From positions 159,243-223,242 of the forward strand of contig NZ_LMBV01000008.1 in NCBI RefSeq assembly GCF_001439925.1: a DNA stretch of 64,000 nucleotides, in the 5' to 3' direction. Both the position numbers and the translations under genes were made by a program. This stretch comes from Peribacillus muralis (GTDB taxonomy: Bacteria; Bacillota; Bacilli; Bacillales; DSM-1321). Positions 1 through 8,313 of this stretch are shown here, piece by piece. The notes beneath the pieces are model-generated. The model saw only the letters and a list, made by a program, of their open reading frames with translations. It searched no databases and was not told the origin of the DNA. The number at the start of each line of letters is the position of its first letter. Position 1 is the stretch's first letter.

Positions 1-2
1 AT

Positions 3-626
3 GTGATTACCGGACCAATGCCGGACAATCCGTTCAAGCAAGCGACGACTCCGGTTAAGCTGGTAGCCAAAGCGAAAAAAATTCCAACATGGGGCAAAGC
101 GGCCAATAATGTAGAAAGCGCAGAGCCGCCTGTTGGTCCACTTCTCTCTAAGGAGCCGACGGAAAACATTACACTTGTACCATATGGAGCACAGAACCTG
201 CGCGTCACCTACTTCCCCGAAGTGACGGAGAAAATGACGGATACAGGTGCAGCCAAATATGAAGCGGAACAAGCAGGACTATTCCGCGCATCCGTGAGAA
301 CCAACGAACCCAATGCATCTGGTGGGAGCTATGTCGGTGGTATCGATTATGATGACAGTTATGTGAAGTTCGATTCAATCCATGTTCCTGAAACGGGTAA
401 ATATAACGTTGATATTTGGTTCGCTAATGGACTCGATCCCGCAACAGGCAAACTCACTGTCAATGGGAAAACACACGCATTGACCTATCAAAATACAGGT
501 AACTGGGGTCGCTTCATGGCCACTAAAATGGAAGTACCATTGAAAAAAGGCACCAATACGATCACGTTCATGAAGAATCAAGGGTTTTATGAGCTGGATT
601 ATATCGTGGTCAGGCCGCTGCAATAG
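3..626 (+). CDS. C-terminal part of a secreted glycoside hydrolase-like protein with a CBM6/35-type domain (5' truncated)
   Basis: The frame is open at the left window edge, so only the last 207 or so residues are present and the true start lies outside. Residues around 50-75 (ITLVPYGAQNLRVTYFP) resemble the end of the catalytic region of GH127/DUF1680-type glycosidases. Residues around 80-205 form a beta-rich module with YEAEQAG near its start and YELDYIVVRPL at its end, typical of CBM6/CBM35 carbohydrate-binding domains. The likely job is binding and cleaving plant or arabinose-containing polysaccharide outside the cell. The CBM call is fairly firm; the GH127 link is a weaker inference from one motif. 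Confidence 0.6.
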   Translation: MITGPMPDNPFKQATTPVKLVAKAKKIPTWGKAANNVESAEPPVGPLLSKEPTENITLVPYGAQNLRVTYFPEVTEKMTDTGAAKYEAEQAGLFRASVRTNEPNASGGSYVGGIDYDDSYVKFDSIHVPETGKYNVDIWFANGLDPATGKLTVNGKTHALTYQNTGNWGRFMATKMEVPLKKGTNTITFMKNQGFYELDYIVVRPLQ

Positions 627-867
627 GATGAGCTAATTAAAAAGGCACTGACAAAAGAACGCAGTCAAAGGGGAGGACCGGACAAGAAGGGAACATTCCT
701 AGCGGCCTGCTTATCATCTTGATTGATAGATTATATCTGATAGCATGGCAGCCTTGAATTCTATAATATTCAGGAATCCAACTCAAGGAAAGAAACAAAA
801 AAAGAGATAAACTTTAAAATGAAGTTGAAGAATGCTGAATACTTTGATAAAATAAAATAAATGAAAA

Positions 868-970
868 GACTATGTGCAACTGGCGAAACACGGATAACCG
901 TGAGGGAACACATAGTGTCGTAGCCGTTCGCCTGGGCAGAGGTAAGGGATTTTATCCCTTGCCTCTTTCT
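868..970 (+). promoter_or_regulatory. ZTP (pfl-type) riboswitch with terminator expression platform upstream of serA-like gene
   Basis: P1 pairs CTATGTG (870-876) with CACATAG (909-915). An internal hairpin CACGG/CCGTG lies at 889-902. The 5' part carries ACTGGCGAA and the 3' domain carries AGCCGTTCGCCTGGGCA (922-938), matching the pfl/ZTP consensus, where GGCG pairs with CGCC as the pseudoknot. It runs straight into a strong hairpin, arms 938-950 and 954-966, followed by TTTCTGTTT, which is an intrinsic terminator. ZTP riboswitches switch genes on when ZMP/ZTP signals a shortage of 10-formyl-tetrahydrofolate. Serine made by the downstream enzyme is the main one-carbon donor, so the location makes sense. 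Confidence 0.85.
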
Positions 971-1037
971 GTTTATTACCAGATTTTCATGAGTTAACAT
1001 TTTGAAACCATCATAATTGAAAAGAGGAGCAAACGAC

Positions 1038-2237
1038 ATGAGTACAATCACTTTAGAAAAAGCGAAAACGATCAAAACGTTAAATAATATTGCCCAAAGC
1101 GGGTTAAATGTATTCAATAAGGATGGCTTTACAATCGATAATGACAGCGAAAATCCTGATGCCATCGTTGTTCGCAGCTTTAATATGCACGCAATGGAAC
1201 TTGGATCCGATTTAAAAGCGATCGCAAGGGCAGGGGCGGGAGTCAATAATATTCCGGTCGATAAATGCACGAAGCAAGGAATCGTTGTTTTCAATACCCC
1301 AGGTGCGAACGCCAACGCAGTAAAAGAGATGGTTCTGACGTCATTGATGGCGTCATCTCGTAATCTCTTTGCCGGTGTGGCATGGACTAAGGCGTTAGAG
1401 GGAGAAGGAAAACAAATTCCTAAGCTTGTAGAAGCAGGGAAGAAACAATTTGTCGGGAAAGAAATCAAGGGTAAAACGCTGGGTGTCATCGGCTTGGGAG
1501 CGATCGGTGCGCTAGTAGCGAATGATGCACTCGATTTGGACATGGATGTCATCGGGTTTGACCCGTTCATTTCCGTCGATACAGCTTGGAATCTATCACG
1601 CAATGTTCAGCGCGCGATGACGCTTGAACAGCTGTTTGCTGAATCGGATTACATAACGGTACACGTTCCATTGACTGATGACACAAGAGGTATGTTTAAC
1701 CAAGAAACATTTAGCATCATGAAGCCTGGCGTTCATATTTTGAATTTCTCACGCGGCGAGCTTGTGAATGAAACGGATATGGAAGCAGCACTAGAGAGCG
1801 GGATTGTCGGTCAGTTCATTACAGACTTCCCGAATGAAAATGTGTTGAACATGAAAAATGTTGTACCAATCCCGCATCTTGGTGCTTCTACGCAAGAATC
1901 GGAGGAAAACTGTGCCATCATGGCAGCTCGTCAAGTGAAGGGCTTTTTAGAAACAGGGAACATCAAAAACTCCGTGAATTTCCCGAACACCTCCCTTCCT
2001 TTTACAGGCAAGCGACGTGTAGCCACTTTCCACGAAAATGTTCCAAACATGGTTGGACAGATCACATTGGCTGTATCAAGCTTGAATTTGAACATTGCTG
2101 ACATGGTGAACAGAAGCCGTGGGGGATATGCATATACGATCATTGACATTGACGGTGAAGTAAACGGTGATATCATTCCTGGCTTGGAAGCAAAAATCAA
2201 ACAAATCACGGGTATCGTCACGACTCGCATCATTTAA
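1038..2237 (+). CDS. serA: D-3-phosphoglycerate dehydrogenase family protein (SerA-like, with ACT domain)
   Basis: A 399-residue NAD-dependent 2-hydroxyacid dehydrogenase predicted to oxidise 3-phosphoglycerate, the first step of serine synthesis. The Rossmann motif GLGAIG lies near residue 150. The catalytic Arg is in FSRGELVNE, the Glu region around ITDFPNENV, and the catalytic His in PHLGASTQESEENC. Residues from about 325 form an ACT-like regulatory domain (NMVGQITLAVSSLNLNIADM). The start at 1038 (ATG) is preceded by AGAGGAG; an earlier in-frame TTG at 1017 has no ribosome-binding site. Expression is probably controlled by the ZTP riboswitch just upstream. It is shorter than the 520-residue SerA form, and a second serA may exist elsewhere. 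Confidence 0.85.
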   Translation: MSTITLEKAKTIKTLNNIAQSGLNVFNKDGFTIDNDSENPDAIVVRSFNMHAMELGSDLKAIARAGAGVNNIPVDKCTKQGIVVFNTPGANANAVKEMVLTSLMASSRNLFAGVAWTKALEGEGKQIPKLVEAGKKQFVGKEIKGKTLGVIGLGAIGALVANDALDLDMDVIGFDPFISVDTAWNLSRNVQRAMTLEQLFAESDYITVHVPLTDDTRGMFNQETFSIMKPGVHILNFSRGELVNETDMEAALESGIVGQFITDFPNENVLNMKNVVPIPHLGASTQESEENCAIMAARQVKGFLETGNIKNSVNFPNTSLPFTGKRRVATFHENVPNMVGQITLAVSSLNLNIADMVNRSRGGYAYTIIDIDGEVNGDIIPGLEAKIKQITGIVTTRII

Positions 2238-2277
2238 ATTTACGTTGAACGAGCAGGAAGACTTTCCTGTTCAAATG

Positions 2278-2318
2278 AAAAAAGCCTCAATTCCGTTTAG
2301 GAGTTGAGGCTTTTTTCT
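2278..2318. terminator. Bidirectional intrinsic terminator after serA-like gene
   Basis: Inverted arms AAAAAAGCCTCAA and TTGAGGCTTTTTT flank a 13-nt loop. It can end transcription from both the serA-like gene and the convergent FixH/YtkA-like gene. Confidence 0.8.
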
Positions 2319-2528
2319 ATAGTAAATGGATCGTCCTGTACACTGTTGACCCTCCTCCTTACTTTTACTTATAAAGATTTGGATAAAGGGATATCGCAGC
2401 CTTTGAAGTGAAATTGAACATACGATCCGCACAAACCCACTTAATAAAAAAACACTTACCCCTATCATTAGTGTTATTAACAATTGGGATAAGCAAAAAT
2501 ATATCAAAAATTCAGCCTTCAAATAAAT

Positions 2529-2999
2529 TCAATGATGATGTTCATGACTTTCTTCTTGTTTTTGAATTCCTTTTTTCAAGAATTTCAATTCACTTTCAGA
2601 AAGTCTTCCTACGACAAACTGTTTTTGAGGCATAATGATTGAACCATCGTTACTAGCATGAACCTTTATATAATATAAGCCATCACCATCAAAGCTTTTA
2701 CTTAAAGTATACGTACCATTTCCCTCTTTCTCAGCTTGTTCCATGCTATATTTGAGAGAGCCATCATGTTTCCATATTTTAAAATGAACAAAATCCGCGT
2801 TTTCAACCTTATTCCCACCTTGAGTGAGTACAGCCTTTATGGTCTCCTGCGTATTAGCTGAAAACGATGCTGGTATAATTATTTCAGCTTCAAGTGGTGT
2901 TTCTTCTTTGTATAGAGCAGTAACATCCTTTTCAAGTGAACATGCACATAGTAATATGCTAAAAATAAAGATTAAAAAAATACATATATTTTTTTTCAC
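2529..2999 (-). CDS. FixH/YtkA-like lipoprotein
   Basis: A 156-residue exported lipoprotein. The N-terminus MKKNICIFLIFIFSILLCACS has a hydrophobic stretch and a lipobox (LCAC) for lipid attachment. Residues 35-130 form a beta-sandwich (ETPLEAEIIIP, GDGLYYIKVHA) like YtkA/FixH domains, and the tail ends EESHEHHH, a possible metal-binding patch. The start is GTG at 2999, preceded on the minus strand by AAAGGGTGG. It follows the PepSY membrane gene by 26 bp, so the two are likely co-transcribed. A role in copper or haem handling at the membrane is plausible, but the sequence shows only the fold and location. Confidence 0.7.
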   Translation of the reverse strand: MKKNICIFLIFIFSILLCACSLEKDVTALYKEETPLEAEIIIPASFSANTQETIKAVLTQGGNKVENADFVHFKIWKHDGSLKYSMEQAEKEGNGTYTLSKSFDGDGLYYIKVHASNDGSIIMPQKQFVVGRLSESELKFLKKGIQKQEESHEHHH

Positions 3000-3025
3000 G
3001 CAAAAGCCACCCTTTACATTTTGAA

Positions 3026-4369
3026 TTATGCATTTAAAAACTTTTTAACTGCAGATATTCTCTTAATAATGAACCAGTCAATTAGCCAAACAACAATGAG
3101 CGACAAACCAACCAAAGGAAACAAAAATCCTAGACCTATTAACAGAAATAGAAAGGATTTCATGTTCTTTATTTGTGGAGCTTTTGGCGCACCTAATCCT
3201 TTTTGGGGCTTTCGCTTCCACCATAAGTAAAAACCACTAAATGCAACAAGCATGATTCCTAAACATATAAGAAGGCTGAATAGTTGGTTAATCAAACCAA
3301 ATTGAGTTCCTTTGTGCAAGGTAATTCCCCAAGCGACGATTTTTCCTACTAAACCATAATGATCATAACGATAATCAGCTAGAACTGCACCGGAATATTG
3401 GTCAATATGTATAGTTGCTTCATCTTGTGCTTTCGGTGGAAAAGCTGACAATGTATAAACGCCATCCGCTTCTGTTGGAACATTGATGCTATAACTTGGA
3501 TGCATACCTTCACGGTTCGCAATCATGACTACATCTTCAATGGACAGTGGGATAAAGCCTTGAATATCTGAAATGGGTACATCTAAATTCTCTGCTGCCC
3601 AAGGAACATCTGCAATGTCTTTTGTCTTGATTGAGGATGTTGGAGCACTTCCTGTCCATATGGAAGGAGGGTACCCTGATCCAGAATTGGTCGCAATTGA
3701 TTGAAAGTTACTTCCCCAAAAACCCGACCAAGGCAAACCTGTCATAATTAAAAATAACATTCCTGCTGATATCCAAAAGGCAGGTACTGCATGTAAATCT
3801 CTTCTTAAAATATTTTTCCCTTTATTCATCCTTGGAAAAAGAATACCAGAAAGACTTTGCTTCTTTTTTGGATACCATAAATAAAGCCCGGAGACAATTA
3901 ACACAACTGCCCAACACGCAGCTAACTCTACAATTCTATCTCCCAAGGTGCCAGCCATCAGTTCACCATGAATTTCTTCAATTTTATCCATGATTCTGTC
4001 TTCATCATTTAACTCTCCAATGGATTTACCTGTATAAGGGTCTATGAAAATAGTAAGAGACTCATCATTAGAAGTGATGCTTACTTCGCTCGAACGAGAT
4101 GCACTTTCTCCGGGATGATATTTTGTCACCACTGCATCAGGGTAAAGTTCCTTCACTTTCTCAAACTGTTGGGATGGCTGTATTTTATCTCCTCGCGGAA
4201 CAACCTCTTGGTAATCTTGATAAAGAACTTGTTCAATCTGTGGCTTAAATAAATAGATTGATCCAGTAACTGCCAGAATAATAAGCAAAGGTGCAAAAAT
4301 GATCCCAGCGTAAAAATGCCATCTCCATACGGTTCTATACAGAGAGGTGTTTGGTTGTTTAGTTTCCAT
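3026..4369 (-). CDS. PepSY-associated transmembrane domain protein
   Basis: A 447-residue membrane protein of the PepSY_TM family. A first membrane helix lies at residues 18-42 (FYAGIIFAPLLIILAVTGSIYLF). It is followed by an extracytoplasmic PepSY-like region (FIDPYTGKSIGEL), a second helix near 145-165, a third near 195-215, another PepSY-like segment (IHIDQYSGAVLADYRYD), and C-terminal helices near 355-380 and 410-435. WRWHFYAG, HGELMAGTLGDRIVEL and LHKGTQFGLINQL carry the conserved His residues of this family, often tied to siderophore reduction or iron/haem traffic. GGAGGTC precedes the ATG at 4369. It is the first gene of a pair with the FixH-like lipoprotein. Confidence 0.8.
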   Translation of the reverse strand: METKQPNTSLYRTVWRWHFYAGIIFAPLLIILAVTGSIYLFKPQIEQVLYQDYQEVVPRGDKIQPSQQFEKVKELYPDAVVTKYHPGESASRSSEVSITSNDESLTIFIDPYTGKSIGELNDEDRIMDKIEEIHGELMAGTLGDRIVELAACWAVVLIVSGLYLWYPKKKQSLSGILFPRMNKGKNILRRDLHAVPAFWISAGMLFLIMTGLPWSGFWGSNFQSIATNSGSGYPPSIWTGSAPTSSIKTKDIADVPWAAENLDVPISDIQGFIPLSIEDVVMIANREGMHPSYSINVPTEADGVYTLSAFPPKAQDEATIHIDQYSGAVLADYRYDHYGLVGKIVAWGITLHKGTQFGLINQLFSLLICLGIMLVAFSGFYLWWKRKPQKGLGAPKAPQIKNMKSFLFLLIGLGFLFPLVGLSLIVVWLIDWFIIKRISAVKKFLNA

Positions 4370-4699
4370 TTATAAAAGACCTCCAGTAGTACTATTCTAT
4401 TGACCTATATAGATGATAAAAGAAAATTGTGAGAAAAATATGAAATTTGTTAAAAAAGGAAGTTTATAACTGTTAAAAATTTGAAAGAGATAGCAAGTAG
4501 TAGAACAGGGGAAATGGAGGGAAATGATGAAAGTGTGGCGAAAGTAATCGATAGGCATATGTTCCACTTGAAGGAAGAACCCGGACAATAAGGCCACTCA
4601 ACTAAGGGAATATTGTTGAAGGCTAGGCGCTAAGAGAAACTGCACTCTTGAAATCGAAAAAGATAGCGTATGAAATAAAATCATGAAGGAGTGTCCAGT
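4370..4699. other. Intergenic region between divergent PepSY and protealysin genes
   Basis: This 330-bp stretch should hold both divergent promoters. I could not pick convincing -35/-10 pairs, and no RNA motif or repeat stands out. A minus-strand open frame here has no ribosome-binding site and looks like chance. Confidence 0.5.
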
Positions 4700-5770
4700 A
4701 TGCATAAAAAAGACTGTTCCAAATCGATGTGCCAGTGTTTCATCGTACCTACCTATATTTTAGAGAATTTGGCCCAGAATGAGGTGGAAGCGGCAAGAGT
4801 CACGATAGCGAAGAGCCGGCAAATGCGCAGGCGCAGAATCTTTAAGGAATATGATATCAATGGCGTTGTCGCGTTAACCGACGCTGGCTCGGGACGTCAT
4901 GGTGAGTCCGCGCGGCATGTTTATGATTGCAAGGGGAAAACGAAGCTCAGGGTAAATGAGGCGAGGAAAGAAGGAGACCGCTCAAGCGGTGATTCGGTCG
5001 TTAACCAAGCATACGATTATAGTGGGGTCGTGCGGGATTATTTCAAGGATATCCTGCAACGTAATTCCATTGATAACGAAGGCCTTGATATTATTCTCAA
5101 CGTTCATTACGGTAATAAATTCACGAATGCCTACTGGGATGGCGATGAAATGGTTTTCGGTGATGGCGATGGGATCATCTTTAGCAATTTCGCCAATTCA
5201 CTCGATGTGATTGGACACGAGCTTACACATGGGGTAACGCAGTTCACGAGTGGATTGGAGTATGAAGGTCAGTCAGGGGCTTTGAATGAACATCTTTCTG
5301 ATGTGTTTGGTGTTACGATTAAGCAATATCATTTGAAGCAAACGGCTAGTGATGCCGATTGGCTGATTGGTGCCGATATAATGGGGCCGTCATTAAAAGG
5401 ACAGGCGCTCCGATCGATGAAAGCGCCAGGTACGGCATTTGACAATAAATTGATGGGGAAGGATCTCCAGCCGGATCATATGAGGAACTACTATAAAGGC
5501 GAGCGCGATAATCATGGTGTCCACATAAACAGCGGAATTCCCAACAAGGCTTTCTATCTTGTCTCGATGGAGATTGGAACGGACAAAGCAGCGCTGATTT
5601 GGTTCGAGGCGATGCAGCATTTATTTGCGACAGCGAATTTCAATCAATTCGTCCAAATTGTTCTCAAGGCTGCCCATAAACTTGTGGATGGTGGAAAGGT
5701 GCCTGATACAGCGATACAATCGATTGAAGCTGCTTTTAACGCTGTTGGGTTGCCTGAGTCGTTAAAATAA
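4700..5770 (+). CDS. Protealysin-like M4 family zinc metalloprotease
   Basis: A 356-residue thermolysin-fold peptidase. Zinc ligands come from HELTH (about residue 173) and the downstream Glu of GALNEHLSDVFG; NYYKGERDNHGVHINSGIPNKAFYL contains the catalytic His. There is no signal peptide. The short N-terminal propeptide carries FIVPTYILENLAQN, like the conserved P-x-x-I-L motif of protealysin precursors, so it fits the short-propeptide, often cytoplasmic subgroup. The start at 4700 (ATG) has AAGGAG eight bases upstream; an in-frame GTG at 4691 overlaps that site. It lies 24 bp before an emfourin-like inhibitor gene, the known protealysin operon layout. Confidence 0.9.
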   Translation: MHKKDCSKSMCQCFIVPTYILENLAQNEVEAARVTIAKSRQMRRRRIFKEYDINGVVALTDAGSGRHGESARHVYDCKGKTKLRVNEARKEGDRSSGDSVVNQAYDYSGVVRDYFKDILQRNSIDNEGLDIILNVHYGNKFTNAYWDGDEMVFGDGDGIIFSNFANSLDVIGHELTHGVTQFTSGLEYEGQSGALNEHLSDVFGVTIKQYHLKQTASDADWLIGADIMGPSLKGQALRSMKAPGTAFDNKLMGKDLQPDHMRNYYKGERDNHGVHINSGIPNKAFYLVSMEIGTDKAALIWFEAMQHLFATANFNQFVQIVLKAAHKLVDGGKVPDTAIQSIEAAFNAVGLPESLK

Positions 5771-5794
5771 AACGAATGGGAGGCTAAATCGAAC

Positions 5795-6112
5795 ATGCAC
5801 ATCCAATTTAGCTGTGTCGGGGGTATGGCCAACCTTGATTTGAATGTGGTGATAGATACAGACGAATTACCGCAGGCGAAACGAGACCAATTGCAGCACT
5901 TAATGGAGACAGCCGATCTTTCCAATCTCTCCTTGGGTAAAATGATAGAAGCTAAAGCCAAAGGAGCAGATGCGTTTTCCTACAAGCTGGATATATTAGA
6001 AGAAACGGAGCAGCAATCCTTCACATTTACAGATACTACAGCTTCAGGGAAGGTACGGCCATTATTGGATTATTTACGTAACCTGGCCATTGAAGTGAAG
6101 CTGGCCGAATAA
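5795..6112 (+). CDS. Emfourin-like protealysin inhibitor
   Basis: A 105-residue protein starting MHIQFSCVGGMANLDL and ending in a helix, RPLLDYLRNLAIE. Its position 24 bp after a protealysin-type protease, its size, and the N-terminal segment with the central PxxxxxLxxLM helix match emfourin (M4in), the proteinaceous inhibitor encoded beside protealysin. It should bind the protease active site and hold it silent in the cytoplasm. GGGAGG lies about ten bases before the ATG. The operon ends at a clear terminator. Confidence 0.75.
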   Translation: MHIQFSCVGGMANLDLNVVIDTDELPQAKRDQLQHLMETADLSNLSLGKMIEAKAKGADAFSYKLDILEETEQQSFTFTDTTASGKVRPLLDYLRNLAIEVKLAE

Positions 6113-6121
6113 CAATTAACT

Positions 6122-6155
6122 AAGGCTGTCGAGATTCCTCGGACAGCCTTTTCCT
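6122..6155 (+). terminator. Intrinsic terminator of the protealysin-emfourin operon
   Basis: Arms AAGGCTGTC (6122-6130) and GACAGCCTT (6142-6150) are followed by TTCCTT. Confidence 0.75.
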
Positions 6156-6188
6156 TCGATATATCTCATTATTAGAGGCATGCCCTCA

Positions 6189-6734
6189 TTAGTCACATGA
6201 TTCGTCTGCTGCTTCAACCGTATACATGCTCAATTTTGGGTTAGGGTTGATCCAAGCGCTTTCAAACACGAAAACGATTTTATAAATTTCGTTATCCGTA
6301 TAAGTGACATAGTACATCCCCTCTTGCTCCTCGGCACTGTCAGGTTCACCAATCAAATCCTTTAGCTCGGATAAATGAATCGTTTGCAGCTTCGGACTAA
6401 AATCATCAATGGCGGTAATCGTTTTTTTGGCATTTGACTCGTCATAGAAGAAACGAACATCGTGGCTCCAATAATTGGCTGCGACTGTACTTAGATCTTC
6501 CGGTTGCCCCCATGATTTTTCTACTTTTTTCAACGAATCACCGACGGAAAAAGGTCTACTGCTAATCGATTGCTGGGATTCAGAGGCTAGCCTCATGATA
6601 TTGCCAATCAGCCGATCAGACGCAGACTTCGCTGGTTGCGCTGCTTTAGTTTCATGAACAGTTCCCACGTTAAACATGAGCGCAACAAGGGTTAACATTG
6701 TGAAGCTTCGAATCAACCGATTCATATGTTTCAA
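6189..6734 (-). CDS. DUF4309 (YjgB-like) secreted protein
   Basis: 181 residues with a signal peptide (LIRSFTMLTLVALMFNVGTVHETKA) and a mature part containing FSVGDSLKKVEKSWGQPED and LKDLIGEPDSAEEQ. These are the repeated WGxP/GEP elements of the DUF4309 family typified by B. subtilis YjgB, whose function is unknown. The start is judged to be TTG at 6734, seven bases after AAAGGGTG; an in-frame ATG at 6725 would have poor spacing. It is monocistronic and convergent with the emfourin gene. Confidence 0.75.
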   Translation of the reverse strand: MKHMNRLIRSFTMLTLVALMFNVGTVHETKAAQPAKSASDRLIGNIMRLASESQQSISSRPFSVGDSLKKVEKSWGQPEDLSTVAANYWSHDVRFFYDESNAKKTITAIDDFSPKLQTIHLSELKDLIGEPDSAEEQEGMYYVTYTDNEIYKIVFVFESAWINPNPKLSMYTVEAADESCD

Positions 6735-7162
6735 GCTTGAACACCCTTTCTACACTGAAATTGACGAATTACCTAAATATCATACGCCTTTATCATAAAA
6801 AAAGAACTTAGGTGTCCCATTCGGGATATCGGTCATACAAGCTGAGCTGGTTCATGAAACGTATCTTTATGGGCCATATAAAGCAAAATAATCTTTATGG
6901 TTCTGAAAGGTTCAGTTTATTTTTTGCGGAGGTTTGTTTTCTTTACAAAAATGTCATTTAATTGCCCTTTTAGGATCATTTTTTGCAGTTAGTTCGCAAA
7001 ATGGACACAAATTAAGGAGCAAATAGCCAGTGCAACGAACAGATTCGAAATGGAAATCATAAATTATAACCATTTGTTTGATAGTTGTAAAGAGTAAGCC
7101 AATCTATTAAGTTATCTAGCCACAAAAGGAAATGAATTTTGAAATGTAAAAATGAAAGCGAT
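6735..7162. other. Intergenic region upstream of the DGQHR gene pair
   Basis: About 430 bp of AT-rich sequence. Short open frames occur but none has a ribosome-binding site. The promoter listed separately (7163-7191) sits at its right end. Confidence 0.5.
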
Positions 7163-7191
7163 TTTACAAAAAAAGCAGAAAATAGGATAAT
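7163..7191 (+). promoter_or_regulatory. SigA-type promoter for the DGQHR gene pair
   Basis: TTTACA (7163-7168) and GATAAT (7186-7191) are separated by 17 bases, and transcription should begin near 7198. This is a close match to the vegetative consensus, suggesting constitutive expression. Confidence 0.6.
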
Positions 7192-7212
7192 GGTCGCAGA
7201 GAGGTGAAAATC

Positions 7213-8313
7213 ATGATATATCAAGAAATGAAAGTGACGATTACTGGGGAAAGCTTTACCCAATTCGGGAAAAGAATATTAATCTCGCAAATCCAATTTT
7301 CAACATTGGAAGCCATATTCGAAGTCGATGAAGCGGTTCAAAGGAAGCTCGATCTTCATAGAAGAGCAGAAATCAGGGAGTTCATCATTGACTCTGTTTC
7401 AGAAGGTGATTTTTACTTTTCGCCGTTCATCTTCTCGAGCAGGGGGGCGATTCATGAAGTGCCCGAAGGCGGGGAACTGCCACCAGGAAGTAAGATCTAC
7501 ATACTGGACGGACAGCATAGAACGTACGCCCTCATCTCGGCCATCAGCCACTTAAGGGCACGCAAGGAAACGGAAGAAGAAATGGGGCATTTCTCAGAAG
7601 CAAAAAAGCTCCAAAGCCAAATCGATAAGTTGAAGGCGTATCCAGTCACCATCCAAATTTATTTAAACCTGGAGACGATTGAAGAAAGACAGCTCTTCAA
7701 TGATATCAATACGAAACGAAAAGAGCCTCATGTCGGCTTGGTGATGAAATACGACCAGCGTGATGAATATGCTGAACTAACGAGGGTCATCGCCAGTCAA
7801 TTAGAAAGTAAGATGGAGATAGAAGCTACGCTGTCCAGAATAACCGTGAACAGTACCGCCTTGACTTCGCTGACGATCATGAGGCGCTGCCTAATCGCTT
7901 TATTCGAAGGAAAGATCACCGCCAAAACCGGTAAAGCCCAACTTGGAGAACTCAAAAAGGATGAGATACTCACGATTGCACGGTCCTTTTTCGAAGCATG
8001 GCTGAAAATCTTTCCGAAGAAGATGACAAACAGGAAAACATTCACATCAGGCTATTCCGGCATCCAAATAGCCCTTGCCCAAACCGTCCAACAACTCCAT
8101 AGACACCATGAAATCCCCTTTGAAGAAGCAATCGAACATATGCTGCGACTGAAGAATGCCTGCACTTGGAAGCATGACGACGAGCTGTTTGCACACATCT
8201 ACGATCCGGTAAAAAAAAGAGTCAAAAATCATTCCACCACGAACGCCATCCAGAAAACGGCTCTCCAGTTCAAACGGAAAATCGAAGGAGGAATGATGCA
8301 TGATACTAAGTGA
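7213..8313 (+). CDS. dndB: DndB-type DGQHR-domain protein, first copy
   Basis: A 366-residue protein with the diagnostic motif in YILDGQHRTYALISAI (about residues 97-112), followed by FNDINTKRKEPHVGLVMKYD, a second conserved block of DGQHR proteins. DndB in DNA phosphorothioation systems acts as a DNA-binding regulator of dnd transcription; many DGQHR proteins outside dnd loci have no proven role. The start at 7213 (ATG) is set by AGAGGTG; an in-frame GTG at 7204 overlaps that site. It overlaps the next DGQHR gene by 14 bp, so the pair is translationally coupled. The modification genes sspBCD lie about 40 kb away in the same window. Confidence 0.8.
   Translation: MIYQEMKVTITGESFTQFGKRILISQIQFSTLEAIFEVDEAVQRKLDLHRRAEIREFIIDSVSEGDFYFSPFIFSSRGAIHEVPEGGELPPGSKIYILDGQHRTYALISAISHLRARKETEEEMGHFSEAKKLQSQIDKLKAYPVTIQIYLNLETIEERQLFNDINTKRKEPHVGLVMKYDQRDEYAELTRVIASQLESKMEIEATLSRITVNSTALTSLTIMRRCLIALFEGKITAKTGKAQLGELKKDEILTIARSFFEAWLKIFPKKMTNRKTFTSGYSGIQIALAQTVQQLHRHHEIPFEEAIEHMLRLKNACTWKHDDELFAHIYDPVKKRVKNHSTTNAIQKTALQFKRKIEGGMMHDTK

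Noticed and set aside
770..1603. Long minus-strand frame across the riboswitch and serA-like gene
   Set aside because: It is the antisense shadow of the dehydrogenase, with no ribosome-binding site and no protein-like pattern.
4397..4597. Minus-strand 66-codon hydrophobic frame
   Set aside because: No start site signal and no conserved motif; lies in a divergent promoter region.
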